Positions 12,471 through 26,000 of a DNA stretch of 64,000 nucleotides are shown piece after piece. The first letter of the stretch is position 1, and every line of letters begins with the position of its first letter. Origin of the DNA: Trichoplusia ni (lineage: Eukaryota > Arthropoda > Insecta > Lepidoptera > Noctuidae); assembly GCF_003590095.1 (NCBI RefSeq), contig NC_039499.1, forward strand, positions 3,100,001 through 3,164,000. The letters run 5' to 3'. The position numbers were made by a program, and so were the translations under genes. The notes beneath the pieces are model-generated. The model ran no database searches. It saw nothing but the letters and a program-made list of their open reading frames with translations, and was not told where the DNA came from.

Positions 12471-15400
12471 CTTTACTTTGAAAGGTGGTATCCGGCCGTC
12501 AGGTGTTAGATTTTATGATCGTTTTTATAAGTAATCAAACGAAAAGTAAATATTAATGCATTTATTTATGTATTATGTCAACATGGCTCCCGTGATTACG
12601 ATGCTTGATTTATGTGTGAAACTATTTTGTGATGGAGATTGGTCTGTGGTTTGAATATCCAGATGAATCATATGCCTCGGGATAGATATCATTAGTGAAA
12701 AATAAAAGAGGCCTTTAAAGATGAATCGTACCCTACTAAAATGGAAACAAGCTGTGTTTGTTTCTATCGTTCTGACATTAAATGTTACCGAACTATCTTG
12801 TCTAGGAATCATTACTTTAAATTAAGACTATTAAAAAAGATTATAGCAAAATAATACTCCAACACGAAGTTCCGATAACCCAGCCAACTGGAACACCAGC
12901 TTAAAATAAATAATTTATTACATTTTCTGCTGTTTCCTTTGTGCCTGTTTAGGGATCCGTACGCAAAAGCCGAAGCTGATTACTAAGCTATAGTAAGTCT
13001 GGCTGTTGGAAGGTAATTAAATGTAACAGATGGTTAGTTGAAGTATCCAAAGTATGATTTTCTGTTGCAGCTATAAAACACAAATAAAATCTGATAATTT
13101 AGGACACAGATGTGATCTCATGAGGGTTACACACTGTCTGTATTGAAAACGAACCATATAGAAAAAAAACGCAAAAATCTAATGAATTGTATTTATTTAC
13201 TAGCTATTGCGTTTTGCCTGCCTGAATGTCGGTTACACACTCTCAGACACACATAACAACTCCATCGCATTTATAATAGTGGTGTGGTGATATGTTATTG
13301 TTAATGAACACACAAAACATTTTTGCAACTAGAACATAGAACAAAAGACGTGCTAGACTGCTGTTTATTTCATGAGAATTAGCAGAACTCTCTGTATTTT
13401 CTGTTAGTTCCCGTCTCGAGCTTATCCAGTTTTTCAATCCATTTCGTTTCAAAGAACTGATGTACTGATACACAGCTGTAGAGGATTAAAATGGCGTCCT
13501 CTGCACTGTCTAGACTTCAATTAGTACTACGTGTAATTACAGATAATCTGCTCAAAGGGAAACGACTTTTTTACTTATTTCAATGATGGTTCAGCGTTTT
13601 TAAAATATTAATCGAGTCGGTACGTTATTCTACTACTGTTATAAAGTCGTTGATGAGTGGAGAAAGGCAGTGTCTACTAATATATTTAAGGAGTTCTGAT
13701 GAGTCTTGTAAGTCTAGACGTAAACTACAAATAATAGGCGGGAAAAATAAACTAACTGGAGTTGTAACATGATGTATAAGTTTATAATCATCTTTTAAGA
13801 TTGCACACCCAACGGGTAAAAACGGAACTTACAGAGACTCTGTGTCTGTCCATCATTTCTGCAGGATTGATTGAATCCTAAACCTTGGTCGTACAAAGTG
13901 GAGCAAAAGATGCCGTGAAACCGAAGGAAGCCTTGTAAAATTATGACAAGTGCAACAAAAAATCCAAATGTTACAAGAAAAAGTAAACATCTCTAACCAT
14001 ATAGTTCAAACGATTTAAGCATACCATAGAATCAACTGAATCTATAACACCAACACGCAATAGGCTATTAAGTAAGCATGCATATTAAATTATAGACAGT
14101 GCCCAGTAATTATGATAATCGTTCAATTCATCAACTGACATACCAAATGTCATAGTGATCTTAGTGGGCCTTAGGGAGCAATTATCTAAAGCTTGGTCAG
14201 ACAAATTGTATGGCGCATACTCGGTGCTATCTCCACGCGTCGCCCGCGGGTGGAATCTAAGGCTGGTTACACAACAACCACATGACAGCCGATACCGCAA
14301 TATGTGGCTTTGGATGGCGCAAATTGTGGGCAAATTGTAGACGCGTTCTAATTTGAAAGAATAATTTTAATTACCTTACAATTATTTTTTTAAGGGTATC
14401 TTTGGACCGGTGGTGACCTATACCAGTCAAGTTCAATTTGCGCAAACGCGTATGTGTATAGGTACTGGTAAAATATAGGCGCGCCTCTGGCACGTCGCAA
14501 CTATAACACACATCCACCAGCGACAGCACCGGATCTCATCGAAGACAAAAAACAACTGCAAAGTCTTAAATAAACTGCTCGCATATAACCACAACTTTTT
14601 TTTTTCATTATTATTTATTCATATATAATTTTACATTGCATCTACAAATTTACTCGCCAAGTTATGTCGCTTGTTGGCGAGGTACGTACTATTAGTCAAT
14701 TAAATATAATTTTAAAGGTTATTCAATCATTTAACTCTGATACAACTTTACAGAATCATGTAATCATTAGTATCAAGTGTGCAGCAAGCCTAAAACAAAA
14801 CACTACCGTTCGAAACTCAATCGTTCTAGATAAGATCTAAGAAAGTTCAGATAGTAAACCAGCCATTGGTTAGCGCAGTCTAATATCAATTTAGTTTTGA
14901 CAAGTTCATTAAATTTTATGTTATTAATGTGCCGGATATTTGAGCGTGATTTCTGATTGGTTTTATTAAAATGGTAATGTGTTGGTATCGGCTGTAATTT
15001 GATATTGTGGGCTGATGGTGGTGTTACACCTGTTTGTATTATAATTATCAATATCTATATGTATGATTTTACACCTTCGTTTATGATATTTGATTTGTGA
15101 TATGTTTTGATTGAAAGATCAATCTAACAATTTAAATAAAGCAAGATGAAGCAGATTACATAAGTTCAATGTATCACAAAATTTAACATCATTAAGTTTC
15201 TCAAACTGTTATTAAACTCGGTATTATGAAACAACATAAAAAAAACAAAACTGATTAACATTAGCAACAGCTGATCATTTTTACACATGAGGTTCATAAT
15301 TCTCCAAATCTGCTTTCTTTCGCCTCTACTTTTTGAGATAATATTAAAAGTGTAAAAACGGAACTTACGAACCACTTTCTGCCCAACTTACCACGTTACC

Positions 15401-16038
15401 ATTCTTAAAACGGTGGTTGCTAGCCAATTGTTTTTTTTAAGGATAATGTATTTTTGTCGACGATAAGGCAAGTCAATTATGATATACAACCAAATAAACA
15501 GCTTATTTATAAGAAAGCCCTTAGCGTTTTCAGTCCTTGTTCTTCTTGAAACCGATCATGTTAAATCGAAACACGTTGTGTTCCAAGTTAACATTTAAAT
15601 CATTTATTTATACGTCTACCAGTTTACTTCGTACTGCGAACTGCACTGACCGCTATCCCGGGTGAAAGTAAGGTATGGACAGTTAAAATGTAGCTACCTC
15701 CACTTTCACAATATTAGATCAGATAAGGAGCAATAAGTTCCATTAGATAAAGTATTCGCGTCTTGTCACGCTTCGGACAATTAATCGGTTTTGTAAGCGT
15801 GTCATTAATTTTCAAGTAAATACGATTAAGGTGGAGGATAAATGAAATTATATTGAAAGATAATATTGTTGTACTGTGCTTAAGCTTCTAAAAGTATTGC
15901 CTTTTCTTATGAGAAGATCATAAAAAATGTTTTTAGTTCGTGTATTACAATATTCGGATCGCGTAGAAAATAATTACTTTTTCAATTAAATACGTTAAAC
16001 AAACTTATGTCACACCAAACCGCACATAAATCTATACT

Positions 16039-16296
16039 CTATACTAATATATAAAACTGAAGAGTTTGTTCGTTTGTTTGTTTGAACGCGCTAATCTCAG
16101 GAAGTACTGGTCCAAATTGAAAAATTATTTTTGTGTTGAATAGACCATTCATCGAAGAAGGCTTTAGGCTATAAACCATCACGCTGCGACTAATAGGAGC
16201 GAAGATACAATGGAAAATGTGAAAAAAAAACAGGCAGGTATAAATCATAACTTATATCTTCTACCCACGGGGACGAAGTCGCGGGCAACAGCTAGT
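16039..16296 (+). mobile_element. Helitron-like (Lep1-type) repeat, nearly full copy
   Basis: It runs from TACTAATATATAAAACTGAAG to GCGGGCAACAGCTAGT and is close to the copy at 1321 along its whole length. It shares the GAACGCGCTAATCTCAGGAA block and the CATCACGCTGCGACTAATAG block. The similarity suggests recent common amplification. It is non-coding. Confidence 0.75.
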
Positions 16297-16571
16297 GAAT
16301 AAATATAACTTTTCCTTTAATAAACTATAACTTTCCATAATAAAGATAATTAAATGTAACTGAAAATGCATAAAATGTTTCCCTTTAAACATGCAAAATA
16401 CTAGTTCGGAACTAGTCTGGCCCTCTACATTTGCAGGTACTGTCAGCAACATAAGTTATTCGTTTAACACAATGAGATTTTCAAAACAATTTTACACAAT
16501 TTGAAACTCAGTATAGTTAAAACAATACCTTTATAATAACTATCGTGAGACTGATTCATTATTAAGTGATT

Positions 16572-16704
16572 TAACGGTTTACTCACGCGTATTTATCGGG
16601 GTAGCCCGACTAGTTTCGGACCCAACCGGAGTCCTTAATCATGAGCAGACGCGGCGGGATCGCGAGTCGGGCTACCCCGATAAATACGCGTGAGTAAACC
16701 GTTA
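16572..16704. mobile_element. Hairpin (foldback) element with perfect 40-bp arms
   Basis: The left arm (16572-16611), starting TAACGGTTTACTCACGCG, is the exact reverse complement of the right arm (16665-16704), ending CGCGTGAGTAAACCGTTA. The 53-bp loop contains GTTTCGGACCCAACCGGAG and GCGGCGGGATCGCGAG. It is GC-rich compared with its flanks and has no coding capacity. Such a structure is typical of a foldback MITE. No target duplication is obvious. Confidence 0.75.
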
Positions 16705-16709
16705 CATCA

Positions 16710-18945
16710 TTTAATAAAACAATTCCTATTTGCCGAATCTATTTTGTTTTGGAATTTAAAGACGTAAAAAATCTTAGTGTTTCCTTTTGTCTAAATAATC
16801 AGTAAAAAAAAACATTTAAAAAGCAACAAAAAACCATTACAGGCTTTCAAATCAAGTACAACACCGAAATACATCAGTCGTTTATTAATTTTGTTTGTGC
16901 AACCTCCGGCGACACAAGGACTTAATTCTCTATTGTGGGAGTCGTTTAAAAAAAGGTGTTTTTGTATGAAAATACTCTAATAACTATCAATGTTTAAGTA
17001 CTATGAACACAAATTTCTATTACACTCTGAAAAATATTGTCACTTTATAAATCAATTGTGTTAATCGCATTCTGTTACTGACGGTACATTTCCCTCTGTC
17101 AAGCTGCAATGCAATTATGGGAAAGTTCGCCTCGGCTACCGTGAAATCCGTTACATTATTATCTGTTTCTAATCGTGCATGGTCATGCCTAAGATTATAA
17201 CTATTACACTAAGAAGGTTTCATATTCTGCAGTCATTTGGTCTCAATTGTCATGGACAGTCATTATGAACCGTTGAGTATCGGAGATACTAGTATTGAGT
17301 CGAGTAGAGTGCAAAGTTACTCTCTAATTTGTAGCGTGCTGAGTATAGTAGGTATTATTGGGTTTCTAGTGTTGCAATGTTTTGGTATTGGGTAATAGAT
17401 TTATATTAGGTACAATACTTAATTTTGTTAAAGGGAATTTTGTGTTGGAGCTTGTTAAAGTTACGTGTTAGGTGTCGATATATGTATGTATGTATATATC
17501 GAATAATGTCAGCATAAAGACATCTAGACTCTAACGTCACGTCCAGTGGGTTTATCGTGGTGATCTCTACCATTCGACTATCAGTACAGTCAAGATGTTA
17601 AATATGTGATGTTTATGAAAAAGTCTAGAACGCGCCAAAATTGTGTTTCATTATTTTTTGTATTAAGTCTACGTATTAGCTAAAAGCTATTTTAAAGTTA
17701 GTGAAAACCTGACCTAATGATCTAAATGCTGCATTACCAGTTCTCTAATCGAAGCAAGTCAGCTTTTTACATATTTGGCAATACAGATTCCTGCAGCATT
17801 CTCATTCGCGCCAATGGGCTACCACCGTTACTCACGCACAAATAAATCGTACGAGTTACACAAACATGGTAACTAGAAAAACGAGACGTGTCGTCCAATA
17901 TCCGTAGAACATACGTCATTGCTAACAATGAGCTACAAAAATGAACTTTATAGCTTTAGAAATAAGTGCTATCGATATAGAAGTGTAATCACTAATGTGG
18001 TTACTACCGTGAGAAAAATCTGATCGTGATTCGTGACGGATTGCCAGCCGGGCGATTGGTGAAAATTTTGGATGTTCACGATGTCTGACAATGAAGTATT
18101 GTATAGTTTTTGCGCCATTAATTTCCATTGTAATGTTATAAATGCGAAAGCCTGTGAGTCTGCTGTACTTTTACGCCTTTGACTGTACACGTCAGTGGAG
18201 AAAGGAATAAGGTTTATGAATCAATAAATACTGGGAACGGTTAGATCACTTAGAAATTGTATCAAATCATTGAAGCCAAAAACTTCGATTTCATTATGGT
18301 AACAAAATAAAAAATATAACGATATCGTTTTTTTTTTATAATCTCTCAGTACGCACCATCTCCTTAAACCTAAATATAAAAAAGAAGTAGCTACATCTAC
18401 CTATCTTGAAAGATGGCCAAGAGTAATAAAAGAGATTGCAATAAAGGCATCATTACGTTTTTCCAACTAAGTAATGAAGTCCTGCCTTAAAAGCATTATA
18501 TTAAAATACTTATTATAAAATATTAAATCTCTTCCGCGTTGGCATCGCAAAAAATAATAAAGCCAGCTTCGCTTGAAACCCGAGGGCTATCGACTAGCCT
18601 TAAACGCATTACAGCCACTCGCGCGACATAAAAAGGTTTATTCAGTGTCATGACAGTAAATGTATTAATAATATCCACGGAAAAAGTTATATTGACGTAG
18701 ATAAAATTATAATAACGTTATTTTGGCTTCAACTTTATTATGAGATTAATTGTTTCGGAAAATTTCACCTTTAGCAAATGAAACCTATTAATGATAAGTT
18801 TGATGTTGTGTTACATGTTTATATGGAATGTGGAGGCTCAGAAACGTGTCGTTAAACAAATATCGTTTATGAATTTAAGCTAATGTAGCTGTATTTTGAA
18901 AAAAAAAAGAAATAATCAAAAGATTGAAAATTGATGCCGTTTTGT
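16710..18945. other. Intergenic DNA
   Basis: AT-rich with a short TATG/TATA microsatellite near 17480-17500. No gene or well-defined repeat is supported. The overlapping minus-strand frames at 17922-18190 show no family features. Confidence 0.5.
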
Positions 18946-18950
18946 TGGCC

Positions 18951-19111
18951 TTTTTTTTTTTGTTTAGGCGGGGGAATCCTCATGGACACCCACTCCCTCG
19001 GGGGAGGAAATGGGTAGTGTCAGACTTTTACTGACTAAACCTGAACCGCCGTGCTACGTCATCCGCGTTTTTGTGTCGGTGTATGGCAATGCGTTGCATT
19101 CCTTCATACAG
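18951..19111 (-). repeat. Interspersed repeat with A-rich tail, copy 2 (inverted)
   Basis: The reverse complement carries the same ordered blocks as 10041-10186, including TTGCCATACACCGACAC, AACGCGGATGACGTAGCAC and GGTGTCCATGAGGATTCCC, and ends in a longer A tail. This copy appears less decayed than the one at 10041. Confidence 0.65.
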
Positions 19112-19370
19112 GCTTTATCATAGGCCTAGGAGAGCTTCATTGCTATCTGGGGCCAGAACCTATCTAGATTACTGATATCTCTGAAATCGTCGTCTTCATA
19201 CTCATCGCTGAATGAGAGAGTTTTGTTTCAACGGTCGAAGATATTTACTCAGAATATGCACTAAATCCATTTCATTTTAACTAGTTCATTATTTAGCTGA
19301 TAGTAAAATAGGGTACTCGTATTAATTAGTGACACGGGATTTAACAGATTCATTAATAGTTTTATATAAA

Positions 19371-19580
19371 ACTAGCTGTTGCCCGCGACTTCGTTCCCGT
19401 GGGTAGAAGAAGATGTAAGTTATGATTTATACCCGTCCTGTTTTTTCTCACATTTTCCATTGTATCTTCGCTCCTATTAGTCGCAGCGTGATGGTTTATA
19501 GCCTAAAGCCTTCCTCGATTAATTGTCTACTCAACACAAAAAGATTTTTTTTTAATTTTGAATTTTTTTTAGTAGTATAG
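19371..19580 (-). mobile_element. Helitron-like (Lep1-type) repeat, truncated and inverted
   Basis: It starts ACTAGCTGTTGCCCGCGAC and runs through CGCTCCTATTAGTCGCAGCG, the complement of the 3' half of the copies at 1321 and 16039. It fades into a T-rich stretch at about 19550, so the 5' half is lost or decayed. Confidence 0.7.
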
Positions 19581-19740
19581 ATTTGGAGTAACTTCCTGAT
19601 AAAAATACATGCAATAAACTTCTTGTCATTTTGTACGTATTTTAAAAGTACTCCTTGTTAAATATGATTTCTAGATATTTAATTACTAAATTAAAGATGC
19701 AACCAATATTTAAACAATGTTTTTTTTATTCTTGAAGGGG

Positions 19741-19838
19741 ACCTTCAGGGTTTGGCCTGGTGACGCCAAACACCAAACTAGACTGTGCGCGACGGGTCGC
19801 GGTTTCGATCCCCGCGTAGGAAAAGCGTTTGTGTGACC
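19741..19838 (+). repeat. tRNA-derived SINE fragment (family of 45271)
   Basis: GGTCGCGGTTTCGATCCCC retains the B-box core, followed by GCGTAGGAAAAGCGTTTGTG as in the reverse complement of the 45271 copy. The A-box half is poorly preserved. Confidence 0.6.
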
Positions 19839-20020
19839 GGGATTGAGCTGAAAATTCCTGCGAAGATTATATGCATACTTCAAAGATACGTTAAAAAACT
19901 TTTAAAGTCTGGGACGTTTACAGCGCAGTCAAAATTGCGGGGCATAACTAGTGTATATTATAATCAACGCCGATAAATGTTATCTACTCATTATTTAGCT
20001 AATTAGTACTATGTATTACA

Positions 20021-20030
20021 TATATATAAG
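20021..20030 (+). promoter_or_regulatory. TATA box of the cysteine protease gene
   Basis: TATATATAAG lies 57 bp before the chosen ATG. Typical TATA spacing would put transcription start near 20050, giving a leader of about 28 bases. No clear arthropod initiator motif is visible, so the exact start is inferred. Confidence 0.55.
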
Positions 20031-20077
20031 CCTGATTTTCCTTTAGCCCTATGAGTTTAGCGGTTTGCCCAGCAACA

Positions 20078-23000
20078 ATGACTTTAATTTGGTTATTGTT
20101 CGGGTTCGCGGTGGTCCAGGCCTTCAGTGGTAAGATAATATGATAATAATATTCTTTTATTTCTTTTGATTGATTTTTTGCTTCCATTGCATGCGTATTA
20201 GTATCAGGAGTATTTCATTTGCATGTGTATTATGTGAGATTTACAACTGTTTCCTGTTGACATGGTAAGAGAGCTATTAGTTTCCAATATGATTTTCCAA
20301 GAGATCTTCAGCAATATTATTATAAGTAAATTAACTTAATTAAATGGTCGTTTATTTTTAAAACACTAACATTTAGTAATGATCAGTAGCCTTTAACTTT
20401 ACATCGGTACCTATATAATTTGTTACAGACAAGATTCACTAAATCGGTATTTCAACCTTTTTTAAAGTGGCTTTTTAGGTGTCCTGGAAAAAAATCTAAA
20501 TTCAAACGTAAACCTACTGGAACTTACGTCGGAGCTAAAAAAGTTGTCCCAAAAGATTCATTGTTTAAATTAAGTATTCACTAATTATGCGTAATTTCAG
20601 TGGAGTCGGGTTTACAAGCTAAGAAGCTAGAATGGGCCGATCAATTTAGATTAAAGGCGAAGCGAATGTCGCTCACCTCCAACCTTGTAGAAGATTACGC
20701 CATCTGGTGAGCATTGTTTTATGTTATGATCAGACGCGCGAGTGTTTTGTTAAAGTCTAAATTTTACTTTGAGTTCTGCATACATACTCTTAGGACTTCT
20801 CTTAATTTGTTACTAACCTTTGCGGGGTTCATTTTTAATTTTTGAGTGGCCAATAAACAACCATATTCATCCATGTTACTAGTGGTGTCAGAGTGTTTCG
20901 CTCCCAGTTATACAATTTTACTGTGGTCTAAAACTGATTTCTCACATTGACTCACTATTGGTGTGTATTTTCGTCATTAACTTCACATGCTATCTATCTA
21001 TGCCTATTTCAGGAAAACTAAAAGAGAGTCAAGAATTGACTACAACCACGGCTATGTGAAGTCATTCGTGAAATTGAACAGGGCCCATCGTTTCGGCGTT
21101 AAGTACGAGGTAAAGATAAATACAATTATAAAGTTGTTGTCGTGGAAACGTGACAGCACTACACTGCGTTGAGCGGCATCTCTCTCCACAGCTGCATTAA
21201 TATTACTTCTAATCGTGGTAGTTGGTCTTCTGGACTTATGTTGAATAATTTTCAACTGGCTTTTTGACTTTGACTCTTTTTATGATTGTTACTGGACTTC
21301 GAGCTGGAGGAACCGAATTCTTTCAGTTACCATAGGACTTCGGACAGAATGACCCCATTTTGTTGATTCTCTTTAAATTTAACGTGAAATGGATGTCATT
21401 TGATCCTGAAAGTTTCATCAAGTTTGGCTCAGAAGTTTTTATTTGAAGTAGGTTTTCAATCTTAAAAATATTCTTACCAAACTTTTTCATAGATTCACCC
21501 CGAAGCGACACTAGACCAGGACGTATATACAGTATGTAATGCGATGGAGGGAGACAAATATGATCGTTATAATGCTGAGACTATTTTACCCGAAGTTGAC
21601 GGTTTTGAGGCTGTTGGTGAGTAAATAACAATTATACTATCAAGTTGAGGATATGACGATAAAGGGAAAGAAGAAATTAAGAGTTCTTAAAACAGGGCTG
21701 TTGCCTTTGTAAAAGTGGCACGGTGTCACTGCGTATAATGATATCCTATCTCTTTTAATGCTTAAAGAATTTAATTACAAAAACTAAACATTTCCGAAAT
21801 TTAGGTGACATGATTCCCCCTTCAATATTGAATCGGCTTTTTTTTATTTTGTTGTTCCGTATTTAGAGAAATACATGGTTTTCCGTATTTAAGATAAATG
21901 TTTTTTTAATTCTGTAGGGATTTCGTTAAATATTTTGTAACGTTTTCAGGCAAAGAAATCGTGAATGACAAAAAATGTACAAAATTCGTTTATGTAAAAA
22001 AAGACGAGAAATCTGATTCAAAGAGTACTGTATGGGCAGTTTACGTTAAAAAGACTAAGACATGGGTACCAGTCAGGTAAAACTTTAATATTATCCATAA
22101 CATATTACTACATTTTTCTAAAATCTTATTCAGAGGTATTCTAATGATCGAAGCTGTGATCGCCTGGCTATGAAATCGCAAGACTGCCAAGTCAAAGGTC
22201 TCGAGTTCGATTCCAAGGCACGCACCGACTTTTTGAATATTGTGAGCGCTTTAGAAATTAATAACACAGCTAAATGAGTATCTTTTTTAAACTTGCAACA
22301 AAATGATTCGCTTCTAATAATGTACTTACTTATGCCTTACATAAGTCTTTGAACCAACTTTTAATATTTCAGATACGAGGTTTTAGAATTCAACTCTTGG
22401 TTGGGTTCCAAAGAAAAACATGAAGTTTGGGACTTCTACGATTACCACACCGATTTCCCAAAAGAAAACGTCTTCAGTCTTGATAAATGTAACTAAGACT
22501 ACCATCAATTTTTTACAAAGATTTTTAAATGTGCAACTATTGTTAAAATGTGTAATTTTGTTCCAGTTGAGTGTAACAATGCGACTTCTCATTCACGTGA
22601 AAGCGAAACTGTGACTAAACATTTGGCGTTCATTGATCCCGAAAATGATGCACATGTTGACCATGTTTTTAAAACGTAGGTTATTAATGTAAATGATTAT
22701 AATTTATGAAGGAAATCAGATTAGAATAAGATTAAAGTGAGACAAGTTAAATTCATGTCGCACTTATTTTTAGATTCAAAAATACCCACGGCAGAAAATA
22801 CGATGATGCTGATGAGCACGCTTTCAGAAGGAGCATATTTAAGAACAATATGAGGTATGTGATACTGTATTTGAAAATAAATGTAGTGTAGGACAAAATT
22901 AAAAGACTGGACTACAAAAGCTGTATTGATGTTTAAATATAATGTCCTTAAATAATGTTTGTTTGCAGACTCATAGTTGAGACCAACCGTCAAAATTTGG

Positions 23001-26000
23001 GCTACAAACTTACCATCAACAATTTTTCGGACAAGACTTCTGATGAAATGACCAAGTACATGGGTTTAATGAGACGACCAGAGGGAGCAGTTGGGACTGT
23101 ACCATTCCCATACACTGAGAAAGACGTCGAAGACATTGTAAAGGATTTACCAAAAGATTATGATACTAGGCTTCTGGGATATGTTACTTATGTTAAAAGT
23201 AAGTCGAAAAGAGAAAGTTTAAGGGACTTTAAATGCTGTAAGATAATGATAGGTGGAAATTATTAAACATACAACTTCGAACGTCCACTTTCCTTAAAGT
23301 GTCGAAACTAATGATTCTATACTTCATTTCACAGATCAAGAAGATTGCGGCTCTTGCTGGACTTTCGGTACGACCGCAGCTGTCGAAGGAGCATTGGCAA
23401 GGATCAACGGTGGTAGGCTCATGAGCCTTAGTAACCAAGCTCTCGTTGACTGCACTTGGGCGTACGTACTAAGATTTTTGATAATTGCATATAATAATAT
23501 ACAAGATTTGTTGTCTTCTTCTATTCATATAATGTTCTCTTTCTTTCACGCTAACTGACAAGTACTTTTCCATTGAACAGATTTGGTGCTGGTGGTTGCA
23601 ATGGTGGTACTGACATTGCTGCCTACGATTGGATGATGGAATATGGCCTCCCAACTGAAGCAGAGTATGGACCTTACACAAACAAGGTAGTATATAGAAA
23701 GAGGACATTTTAATACGAGTATATATCAAATGCCCGTAAGGTGTAATCGTAGGGTTTTAAGGGGAGGTGTAGTGAGGACTACCCTTAAGTACAACGTAAC
23801 GAACGAGGATTCTAATTCTGTGTTAATTTCAGGATGGCATATGCAATATTAAAAACATGACACAGACATTCCCGATTCGTGGATACACAAACGTTAGTCC
23901 ATTGAGCATCGGGGCATTGAAGGTAAGCACTTTTTAATAGTTTTGTTTTACTTGATCGAAGATTGCATAGAGAAAATAATTGTCCTGAGGTAAATCTTCA
24001 TGAGTCTGAACCACTTCAAAAGGAAAATTTAAAATTTATTTTCTTTTAGGTTGCACTAGTCAACCATGGACCTCTCTCCGTATCAGTTCACGTGACTCGT
24101 GCTTTCGGCCAGTATTCCTCTGGTATCTTCTATGACACCACTTGGTAAGTTTTGTTTTGAAACAAAATCTGAACATTGAATGAAAATCACACGGTTAAAC
24201 GGGTCAGTTGTATAGGATTTTGATAATAATAATAATAATAATAAGTTACCTTTCGAGATAACACAGCTGCACGGCCTAAGCAAGCGGCACCAGCCTGGCA
24301 GTGCAGGATTGAGAAGCGTGTTGCTGAGGCCAGGACACTCATAGCCAAACTTGTTGCGTTTCGGGGCGGAAACACTCGCCCTAGGGTCATGCGTTTTGTA
24401 AAGCGGGCGTTTGCTGGGACTAATATTAGCCCCAGCGAATACACCGCCCGAGTTACAGAACGCATTGACTTTTTTAAGCAAAAGGTGTGTGCCTGGGCAA
24501 GCCGTATTCGACGGTACAAGACTCGGGGGGACCGATTTCACCAGAACCGTATGTTCCAAAGAGACCAAAGATGGGTGTACAGATCTTGGGAGCAACCTGC
24601 GTCGGAGGAGGGTGCCGGACGCCTGCCGGATGATGTCGCTACAAATTTGTTTTGGCGCAGCATCTGGTCGGCGCCTGTAACCCACTCTGAGGGGGATTGG
24701 ATACGTGATGTTGAGCAATCGTGTGAACGAATAGAAGAAATGGGGGCTATTGATATTAGTCCCCAAGACGTAGCCAATGCAGTCCGTCCGTTGGCCAATT
24801 GGAAAGCCCCGGGCCCGGATGGACTGCATAACTTCTGGTTGAAATGGCTACCAAGTTCACATGGTTGCTTAGCATCCCAATTCCAATCTGCCGTAGACTC
24901 GGGCGTGCTCCCACAGTTCTTCACTACTGGTTCCACCCATCTGCTCCACAAAACAGGTAGTACCACGGACCCCAAAAATTATAGACCCATTACATGTTTA
25001 CCCACCATCTACAAACTGCTTACATCCATTCTGAGAGAAAAGATTAATGACCATATTGAACGGTTTTCTATCATGTCTGCCTCTCAGAATGGATGTAGGA
25101 ATGGGTCACGTGGTACTAAGGAGCTACTCCTTATTGATATGACTATTTGCCAACAAGTTCGCCGCTCCAAAAAGGGTGTGTCGACATGTTGGATAGATTA
25201 TAAGAAGGCCTATGATTCGGTGCCACATGCATGGCTCATGAGGGTGCTAGAGTTGTATAAAATCAATACAACTCTACGCACTTTTTTGAAGTCATGTATG
25301 GGGCAATGGACTACGGTGCTTCACTATCCAGGATGTCGGGATATCCAAAGGAGCGGTCAACTTATTAGGATTGAGCGGGGAATATTTCAAGGTGACAGTT
25401 TGAGTCCCCTGTGGTTCTGTTTAGCCTTGAATCCTCTTAGCACTCTGCTTGAGAATTCAAGGCTGGGCTACTCGTTGCGGAGAGGAAGCCAGGTAATCTC
25501 CCACTTGTTGTACATGGATGACCTGAAATTGTTTGCTTCCAACAAGTTGCAACTGATGAAGTTACTGAAGATTACTGAAAGCTTCAGTAATTCCATCAGA
25601 ATGGAATTTGGTGTTGACAAATGTGCAGTCATGCATGTAAAACGAGGTGGGATTGTAGAATCCCAGGGCATACAGCTCTCGGATTCTATAAACCTGAGGT
25701 CCCTCTCCTCAACGGAAACCTACAAATACTTGGGTATGTCAGAGGCGTTAGGCATTAATGTTGCTGACATGAAACAATCGTTACAGACACGTTTCTTTGG
25801 CCGCCTGAATAAGGTACTAAAAAGTTCCTTGTCGGGCGGTAACAAGGTGCGTGCCTTTAATGGTTGGGTCATGCCAGTGATAATGTACTCCTTTGGCATA
25901 CTCAAGTGGACACAGACCGAACTGGACGCCTTGGATAGAAGAGTCCGCACACTGCTCACCGCAAATCGAATGCACCACCCGCGATCATCGGTAATGAGGT

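Larger units (their letters stand above)
10190..16035. other. Intergenic DNA without recognisable genes
   Basis: It contains a SINE remnant (11395-11500) and a palindrome (12401-12470). A GC-richer patch at about 14150-14340 is open on both strands, and a GGCGCGCC site lies near 14490. The frames at 11755-11979, 12573-12812, 13243-13473 and 14803-15375 have no family resemblance or convincing splice context. Confidence 0.5.

Noticed and set aside
22420..22614. Plus-strand frame across protease intron 6
   Set aside because: Out-of-frame reading of exon 6 and exon 7 through an intron.
22955..23266. 103-codon stand-alone frame
   Set aside because: It is exon 9 of the protease read through its donor, not a separate gene.
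24083..24829. 248-codon minus-strand frame and smaller frames opposite the RT gene
   Set aside because: Shadow of the R4-type ORF on the other strand; it crosses protease exon 13 and has no motifs.
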